A DNA stretch of 11,521 nucleotides from Paramuribaculum sp. (GTDB taxonomy: Bacteria > Bacteroidota > Bacteroidia > Bacteroidales > Muribaculaceae), in contig VSPV01000075.1 of NCBI GenBank assembly GCA_009775605.1, forward strand, positions 1 through 11,521. Direction: 5' to 3'. A program made the position numbers and the translations under genes. This document shows positions 7,110-11,521 of this stretch, one piece after another. The notes under the pieces were generated by a model, which worked only from the letters and a program-made list of their open reading frames with translations, did not search any database and was not told the origin of the DNA. Position 1 is the first letter of the stretch. Each line of letters opens with the position of its first letter.

Positions 7110-8835
7110 GCACTGAGGCTTTAATTGTGCCGCACTCCTTTCCCTCAGCGGCACCGTAGGGGCGTATGGTGTATTCACCCACCGAGGCGGGAATTATGAA
7201 AGTCTCGGCATAATGCACTACAAAAGGCTCAAACGCTCCCGACGGACTTTCAACCACAGCCTCGTCGCCCTCCACGAGATTGAGGACGTTGACACCACCT
7301 CCGGTATTGAGCGTAACCGGTTTCGTGAACCAGTGCCGACGCGTCTCTATAAATTCGGTTTCATGAAGGCCGGTGCGTTCCTCGCGCCATCCGTCGCCCG
7401 CGTCCACGGGTTCCACGCGGTTCACCAGATTCTCTTTAACCCATCCGGTGGTGCGCTCCCACTGAATCACGTTCTTGCCGTGGCCTATGTTTATAGGCCG
7501 GGGAAGGCCGTCGAGACCGAGGCGACCCCAGTCCCACAGCTTGAAGGTGAATATGCTGGGGGTTGCACTGATTTCAAGCACCATGGCTCCCGCACCCGAA
7601 CAGTGTACAGTTCCGGCCGGAATCAGGAAGTGGTCATGCTTCTTCGCAGGCCACTGGTTCACATAGCGCGTGGCGTCAAACGGTTCGCCCGTTTCCTGCG
7701 AATGCTCGAGAGCATCTATCATTTCGGCGGGATTTATATTCTCACGCAGTCCGAGAAACACGGTGGCACCCTCCGGTTCGGCATCCAGAAGATAATAGCT
7801 TTCGTCCTGGGTATAGTATATTCCGAAAGTATCGCGGATATATTGTGTGGTGGGATGCACCTGCAGGCTCAGATTGCCGCCCTCCATGGTGTCGAGAAAG
7901 TCGAAACGTATGGGGAAATCCTGGCCGAAACGCGCCTCCACCGGAGCGCCTAAAAGCTGGCGCGTGCGGTAAAACACAAGGTCGTTGGCCGGAAGCTCGA
8001 AGAGTTGGCCTTGGATACGCAGCAGCAGGCTGTTTTCCTCCGGCACGCAGTCAAAACACCAGCCGTAGTTGTCAGGTTCGGGATCGAGGCCGCACACTTT
8101 TTTCATCCACTGGCCGCCCCAGGGAGCGGGGTCGAAAAACGGCACTACGCGGAAAGGCTTGCTGGCCGTCTTATCAAGGCCTGCCAGCACAGTGGCCGAG
8201 TCGGTCATTTTCGGCTCCGACGCATTGTTAGTGTCAAGCCAGTAGTCCACCCGCTCCATGAGCGTCTTTTTCAGATTGTCGCATACAATCCAGTCTATGA
8301 AATATCCGCGCTTGTAATGCAGGGAAGCCGCTTCGGACGAATTGCTTACGCCCAGACCGCATATTTCCTTGCGGCGGGAACGCTGCTGGATTTCCCAGCG
8401 GGCCATGTCGGCATAAACAAGCACACTATCTTCGGGTGCCAGCCTTGAGGCACCGGGACCTATGATTATCGAAAGGCCCCGGTTTTCCGCGATTTTCTTT
8501 TTGGCCGAAGCCATTTTCTCCGGGTCAAGAAAGTCGTCGATGCTGAAATTGGCACGGTGTCCGAAGAGACGGTCGTCGGTTAACCAGGGACGTGTCATCG
8601 CCTCTATCTCGGCTTCATCGCGCATCAGGTCGCGGGTGTCTGTCAGTAGAGTGTGAGGTATCTGCCCGAGGGCTTCCTTCACATCATCCGGATATACGCC
8701 CTGATAGCATTCCACCACAATAGCCTTGCGCGACTCCGACGCATGTCCGAGTTCTTCACATATTGCTTCCCATCCGGCCCACAGAGGCCCTTCGACCTCT
8801 GTGGCTGGATATTTGTCGTAATTCGATTTTCTCAT
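7096..8835 (-). CDS. manA: Class I mannose-6-phosphate isomerase with extra N-terminal domain
   Basis: A 579-residue two-part protein. From about residue 228 to the end it is a zinc-dependent class I phosphomannose isomerase, interconverting mannose-6-phosphate and fructose-6-phosphate in the cytosol. The entry motif PWGGQWM is at 238-244; the zinc ligands are visible as Gln325 and His327 in LSLQVHP, Glu345 in DESYYLL and His411 in IPAGTVHCSG; the active-site arginine is probably Arg438 in LWDWGR. Residues 1 to about 220 form a separate alpha/beta-looking domain (KAIVVECYQGVYPDDVKEAL at 37-56, SIIIGPGASRLAPEDSVLVY at 122-141, YFIDWIVCDN at 178-187). It recalls uridine-kinase-like regions attached to some Bacteroidales isomerases but has no Walker A loop, so its function is unknown. 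Simple class I enzymes are about 300-400 residues. Its ATG overlaps the stop of the upstream glycosidase gene by four bases, which suggests translational coupling. Confidence 0.88.
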   Translation of the reverse strand: MRKSNYDKYPATEVEGPLWAGWEAICEELGHASESRKAIVVECYQGVYPDDVKEALGQIPHTLLTDTRDLMRDEAEIEAMTRPWLTDDRLFGHRANFSIDDFLDPEKMASAKKKIAENRGLSIIIGPGASRLAPEDSVLVYADMARWEIQQRSRRKEICGLGVSNSSEAASLHYKRGYFIDWIVCDNLKKTLMERVDYWLDTNNASEPKMTDSATVLAGLDKTASKPFRVVPFFDPAPWGGQWMKKVCGLDPEPDNYGWCFDCVPEENSLLLRIQGQLFELPANDLVFYRTRQLLGAPVEARFGQDFPIRFDFLDTMEGGNLSLQVHPTTQYIRDTFGIYYTQDESYYLLDAEPEGATVFLGLRENINPAEMIDALEHSQETGEPFDATRYVNQWPAKKHDHFLIPAGTVHCSGAGAMVLEISATPSIFTFKLWDWGRLGLDGLPRPINIGHGKNVIQWERTTGWVKENLVNRVEPVDAGDGWREERTGLHETEFIETRRHWFTKPVTLNTGGGVNVLNLVEGDEAVVESPSGAFEPFVVHYAETFIIPASVGEYTIRPYGAAEGKECGTIKASVRFRN

Positions 8836-10163
8836 TTCTTATCAGATTTGTTGGCCTCTGCCCAGTCACGGAGCATTTTGATTGCCACGGTAAGTACGCC
8901 GGCCGAGCCTTTGAACTTGCCTGAGCCGCTGGGCACACCCCCCTGGCCATACCATTCATAAAATCCATTGTTCTTAACCACACGCTCAAGCATGGGCTGT
9001 ATCTCGTTGTAGGCCTCTTCCACAAAGCCGTTGGCTACAAGCTGCTGTATCATTCTTCCGCCAAACCATGTCCAGTCGCCGCCGTTCTGATAGACATAAG
9101 GAGTGGCCATTCCGCCGGTAAAGAAACCCTCGGGATAGGTGGGATAGATAGTCAGACCGATCGACGGCATCCCCGACAGCTTCACGTTCTCAAGCATCTG
9201 CTTGTTGACTGTTGCGATTTCTTCGGGTTTGAGGAGCCCGGCTTCTATGGCTATTGCCGTTCCTCCGTGATAGTGCATCTTGGATTCGTCGAAGTCAGCT
9301 GGCAGCGGCGAGGGGTCAATATGGATATGGGGCACGATTTTCTGATTGGCCTCATCCCAGAGATGACGGCGCGTGCGCACGGCTATGCTGTCGCGCAGTT
9401 CCTTATATTTGTCGATACCGGGCATTGACGGATTCGATTTTGCCAGACGATCAAGCGCTATTATCAGCATGGCATTGTCGTAGGCGTCGATTGTGCGGGT
9501 GGAATTCTCCGTGAAATCCACCACGTTGGTGGAATCGGGCTGAACGTCGCCCCAGTCGGCCGTGAACGCGCCGTAAAGCAGACCGTAGTCTTCATTGAAA
9601 CGCTCGCGCATGAGATAAGATATCATGTCGTCGATATGGGCATTGACAGTCTTTCCGGCCACGGTGTCGTTGAACACCGCTGTGTCACCGGTCTTATCCA
9701 CATATTTGCACAGTGCCTGAATCCAGGAAGTCTCCTGATCGGTCTCCACCGTGTTCTTGAAGCCCACATGCTTGTCATCGTAAGGAGAGCGGAACACCTG
9801 GTCGTCACCCCAGTTGAAATCCTCGTTCACCACGTAGCTGTCCACAATCTCGCCGTTGGGCTGCTGCAGACGCAGGAATATCATGAGGGCCTCGCGTATG
9901 TCAGCCGGATTATTGACCTCACATGCAGTCTCCACAAATGTGTTGAGGTCGCGGGCCCATACCTGGGAATAGCCGCTGCCGGCGTTAAAACTGCCCTTCA
10001 ACGCTTCCCGAGCCATTGAGTCGACCCGCGCCATGGTAGTGTCAGAGAGTATACGGTCGGCGAGTTCAGCGTTTCTCACTGCTTCTGAATTCTTACCGGT
10101 TGAACAGCCGGTGGTTATTGCGGCAGCAACCAGAGCCGCCGGGATAAATCTGATGATTTTCAT
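8832..10163 (-). CDS. Six-hairpin glycosidase-like lipoprotein, activity unassigned
   Basis: A 443-residue secreted lipoprotein and the first gene of the cluster. The start chosen is the ATG at 10163-10161, which gives a clean signal peptide MKIIRFIPAALVAAAITTGC with Cys20 as lipid site. The same frame extends upstream to 10292 but runs through the promoter and lacks a signal. The body looks like an (alpha/alpha)6 glycosidase related to the glycogen-debranching / GH15 / GH63 fold: YSQVWARDLNTFVETACEV at 65-83, KNTVETDQETSWIQAL at 136-151, TADWGDVQP at 201-209, HYHGGTAIAIEAGLL at 298-312, QNGGDWTWFGGRMIQ at 359-373 and FYEWYGQGG at 401-409. Asp and Glu within these conserved motifs are candidate catalytic residues, but I cannot name the acid and base. 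I do not recognise a GH family number. Context suggests an exo-glycosidase acting on mannose-containing or glucosylated oligosaccharides; that is inference. Confidence 0.78.
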   Translation of the reverse strand: MKIIRFIPAALVAAAITTGCSTGKNSEAVRNAELADRILSDTTMARVDSMAREALKGSFNAGSGYSQVWARDLNTFVETACEVNNPADIREALMIFLRLQQPNGEIVDSYVVNEDFNWGDDQVFRSPYDDKHVGFKNTVETDQETSWIQALCKYVDKTGDTAVFNDTVAGKTVNAHIDDMISYLMRERFNEDYGLLYGAFTADWGDVQPDSTNVVDFTENSTRTIDAYDNAMLIIALDRLAKSNPSMPGIDKYKELRDSIAVRTRRHLWDEANQKIVPHIHIDPSPLPADFDESKMHYHGGTAIAIEAGLLKPEEIATVNKQMLENVKLSGMPSIGLTIYPTYPEGFFTGGMATPYVYQNGGDWTWFGGRMIQQLVANGFVEEAYNEIQPMLERVVKNNGFYEWYGQGGVPSGSGKFKGSAGVLTVAIKMLRDWAEANKSDKK

Positions 10164-10192
10164 GGAAACTTTTTCTTTTTTTATTTCGACCG

Positions 10193-10222
10193 CAAAGTTA
10201 TTGCAAAAAAATATGAAAAAAT
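10193..10222 (-). promoter_or_regulatory. Promoter of the mannoside cluster
   Basis: TAACTTTG on the minus strand at 10200-10193 is a perfect TAnnTTTG -7 element. A T-rich stretch (TTTTTT at 10221-10216) lies at roughly the -33 position, without a clean TTTG. Transcription would begin near 10186, giving an A-rich leader of about 23 bases before the glycosidase ATG at 10163, as is usual in Bacteroidetes. Confidence 0.6.
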
Positions 10223-10233
10223 ATGTAACTTTG
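10201..10233 (+). promoter_or_regulatory. Promoter of the AraC-family regulator gene
   Basis: TAACTTTG at 10226-10233 is a perfect -7 element, and TTGC at 10201-10204 lies 21 bases upstream as a fair -33 element. Transcription should start near 10240, leaving about 17 bases before the ATG at 10257. Its -7 element is the exact reverse complement of the one at 10193-10200, and the -33 position abuts that divergent element, so the two promoters share the same short spacer. Confidence 0.6.
10206..10225. repeat. Tandem 10-bp direct repeat, possible AraC operator
   Basis: AAAAAATATG occurs twice back to back (10206-10215 and 10216-10225) and fills exactly the space between the two divergent -7 elements. 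The period is about one helical turn, and AraC-family proteins commonly bind direct repeats near the promoter they control. The sequence is very A-rich, so some of the repetition could be compositional, but both copies are identical over ten bases. Confidence 0.45.
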
Positions 10234-10256
10234 TAGCTAATCAATTGGATTATCTT

Positions 10257-11153
10257 ATGGCGATTCAAATTAAAGAAGGTTTCAAGGGACAAAAGCTGGC
10301 ATCACTCCCTCCAAACGTAGTTACAGAGTTTGCCGACGACCCTCTTATCTCCGGCCTTTATGTCCGGAAGATTGGTTTTTTCCCGCGGGTGAAATACCAT
10401 ACTGTTGTAAAGCCGATGGGAGTAAATTACTGCATGCTGGTGTTCTGCACCGAGGGACGGGGATGGTATGAGATACGCAATAAACGCTATGAGGTCACAT
10501 CCAACTCCTATTTCACTCTTCCTCCCGATGAGCCGTATTCTTTCGGAGCCGACACCAAGGATCCATGGAGCATATACTGGGTTCATTTTCAGGGACGTCT
10601 TGCCACCCGTTTCCTTCTGGACTCCGAAGGACCCGTTCATTTCGAGGTTGAACAGAACTCCCGCATAGACCGTCGTGCCGAAATGTTCGATGAAGTATAC
10701 CGGAACTTTTTGCGCGGATACATCAAGGACTACATGATCAGTTCCTGTATGCACCTTTATCCCCTTCTGGCTTCGTTCCGCTGGCCCGACCAGTTCAGCT
10801 TCCAGCCTTATGAACAGCAGGACGTAGTCCCCTCGCTATCGCAGCAAGCCATACAGTTCATGCAGGAATGCACCCGCCAGAACCTCACCCTTGAGATGAT
10901 TGCGAAACATTTCAGTTACTCCACCTCACATTTTTCAGCTCTTTTCCGCCAACAGACGGGCATGTCGCCCATCGACTGCTTCCTGAGAATCAAAATGCAG
11001 AAAGCGTGCATGTATCTTGAGCTGTCAAAGATGAAAATAAATGAAATCTCGTCGATTCTGAGCTTCAGCGATTCCGCTTACTTCACACGTATTTTCACAA
11101 AAATTATCGGGGTTTCACCCACGGTCTACAGACATCGGGAAAAAATTTCATAA
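10257..11153 (+). CDS. AraC family transcriptional regulator, cupin sensor type
   Basis: A 298-residue DNA-binding regulator. Residues about 25-130 resemble the AraC-type cupin ligand-binding domain: MLVFCTEGRGWYEIRNKRYE near 60-79, followed by YFTLPPDEPYSFG and WSIYWVHFQG. Residues about 195-295 are two helix-turn-helix units: LTLEMIAKHFSYSTSHFSAL for the first, then MKINEISSILSFSDSAYFTR and IFTKIIGVSPTVYR, the standard C-terminal AraC signature. The ATG at 10257 is preferred over a TTG 12 bases upstream because it follows the TAACTTTG element at the right distance and suits Bacteroidetes usage. It is transcribed divergently from the glycosidase/isomerase cluster and most likely senses the imported sugar or a derivative and activates that cluster. 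The ligand cannot be read from the sequence. Confidence 0.93.
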   Translation: MAIQIKEGFKGQKLASLPPNVVTEFADDPLISGLYVRKIGFFPRVKYHTVVKPMGVNYCMLVFCTEGRGWYEIRNKRYEVTSNSYFTLPPDEPYSFGADTKDPWSIYWVHFQGRLATRFLLDSEGPVHFEVEQNSRIDRRAEMFDEVYRNFLRGYIKDYMISSCMHLYPLLASFRWPDQFSFQPYEQQDVVPSLSQQAIQFMQECTRQNLTLEMIAKHFSYSTSHFSALFRQQTGMSPIDCFLRIKMQKACMYLELSKMKINEISSILSFSDSAYFTRIFTKIIGVSPTVYRHREKIS

Positions 11154-11183
11154 TACTCTTCTGATTCATACCTTTTCATACCG

Positions 11184-11521
11184 ATGAATACTTCACCCTC
11201 TGCCTGTCAGGCCGTAAAGGCCGCAGACCATATCGGCTGGATTGACTCCCTGAGAGTGCTCGCATGCTTTATGGTTGTGTTCAGTCATTGCTGCGACGGT
11301 TTTGTTGCCCAGTTCGACGCCGACCGCGCTTCCTTCCTCACCGGCACCATGCTCGGGAGCCTCATGCGTTCCTGCGTTCCGCTGTTTGTGATGATTACGG
11401 GAGTCCTTCTTTTGCCTCTGCCCCAATCCTCCACCCTCGGCGGTTTCTACCGCCGCAGAGTGGGCCGCATCATACCGCCGCTGGTTTTCTGGTCGCTCGC
11501 CCTCCCGCCCCTGGCCTATCT
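11184..11521 (+). CDS. Acyltransferase family 3 membrane protein, 5' part
   Basis: An ATG at 11184, 30 bases after the AraC stop, opens a frame that continues past the right edge; 112 codons are visible. The start matches integral-membrane acyltransferase-3 proteins (OatA/WecH type), which transfer acetyl or other acyl groups to cell-surface sugars. Visible signatures are WIDSLRVLACFMVVFSHC at 19-36 with the conserved His35, VPLFVMITGVLLL at 65-77, and FYRRRVGRIIPPLVFWS at 88-104, corresponding to helices 1-3 and the basic loop. The usual family length is about 330-400 residues, so roughly two thirds lie outside the window. It may be co-transcribed with the AraC gene because no terminator is seen between them, but a functional link is not obvious. 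Confidence 0.85.
   Translation, partial: MNTSPSACQAVKAADHIGWIDSLRVLACFMVVFSHCCDGFVAQFDADRASFLTGTMLGSLMRSCVPLFVMITGVLLLPLPQSSTLGGFYRRRVGRIIPPLVFWSLALPPLAY

Noticed and set aside
8832..10163. Assignment as GH125 exo-alpha-1,6-mannosidase from the mannan context
   Set aside because: The visible motifs (VWARDLN, ETDQETS, NGGDWTWFGG) do not match the GH125 pattern as I know it; context alone is not enough.
10245..10256. TTG start for the AraC gene four codons upstream of the ATG
   Set aside because: TTG starts are uncommon in this group and the ATG at 10257 is well placed behind the -7 element; the domain is complete without the extra residues.
10164..10292. 43-residue N-terminal extension of the glycosidase-like lipoprotein
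   Set aside because: The extension crosses both promoter elements and the 5' end of the divergent AraC gene, and would bury the lipoprotein signal peptide that begins at the ATG at 10163.
1..11521. CRISPR array, tRNA, rRNA or intact insertion sequence
   Set aside because: No regularly spaced repeats, cloverleaf-like sequence or transposase with terminal inverted repeats was seen on either strand.

Overview
The window looks like a chromosome segment of a gut Bacteroidales bacterium, most likely of the Muribaculaceae/Bacteroidaceae kind. Three things point there: TAnnTTTG-type promoter elements with A-rich leaders instead of Shine-Dalgarno sites, lipoprotein glycosidases, and a GH92 / ROK kinase / phosphomannose isomerase / FHS-type MFS gene set typical of that order. 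The family calls are made from recognisable motifs, not from a database search.

Layout. Positions 1-900 are visibly more A+T-rich than the rest and look like a gene graveyard. They hold a STAS-like gene start on the minus strand that appears frameshifted, and a plus-strand relic of a KilA-N family protein interrupted by two in-frame stops. A perfect 14-bp palindromic hairpin (902-935) then separates this region from a long minus-strand gene block. Read in the direction of transcription (right to left), that block is: a six-hairpin glycosidase-like lipoprotein (10163-8832), a class I mannose-6-phosphate isomerase with an extra N-terminal domain (8835-7096), a ROK family sugar kinase homologue (7048-5948), a GH92 alpha-mannosidase lipoprotein (5951-3606), an MFS sugar transporter (3603-2470) and an AGCS sodium:amino-acid symporter (2385-979). 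Two junctions are 4-base ATGA overlaps, and the MFS start lies two bases after the GH92 stop. Divergent from the block is an AraC-family regulator (10257-11153), followed by the start of an acyltransferase-3 membrane protein that runs off the right edge.

How the genes work together (inference). The two lipoproteins would release mannose, or another hexose, from alpha-mannosides in the periplasm or at the cell surface. The MFS permease would import it, the ROK protein would phosphorylate it, and the isomerase would convert mannose-6-phosphate to fructose-6-phosphate. No SusC/SusD pair is present in the window, so polymer binding and outer-membrane uptake must be encoded elsewhere or the substrate must be small. 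The AraC regulator and the glycosidase gene share a compact, nearly symmetric control region: two inverted TAACTTTG elements flank a perfect tandem 10-bp repeat, which suggests direct local control. The AGCS transporter has its own 84-base upstream gap and may be independent.

Overall this is mainly an ordinary carbohydrate-utilisation locus. The least explained parts are the unassigned glycosidase-like lipoprotein, the N-terminal domain of the isomerase, the zinc-motif-less ROK protein and the symmetric regulatory region.
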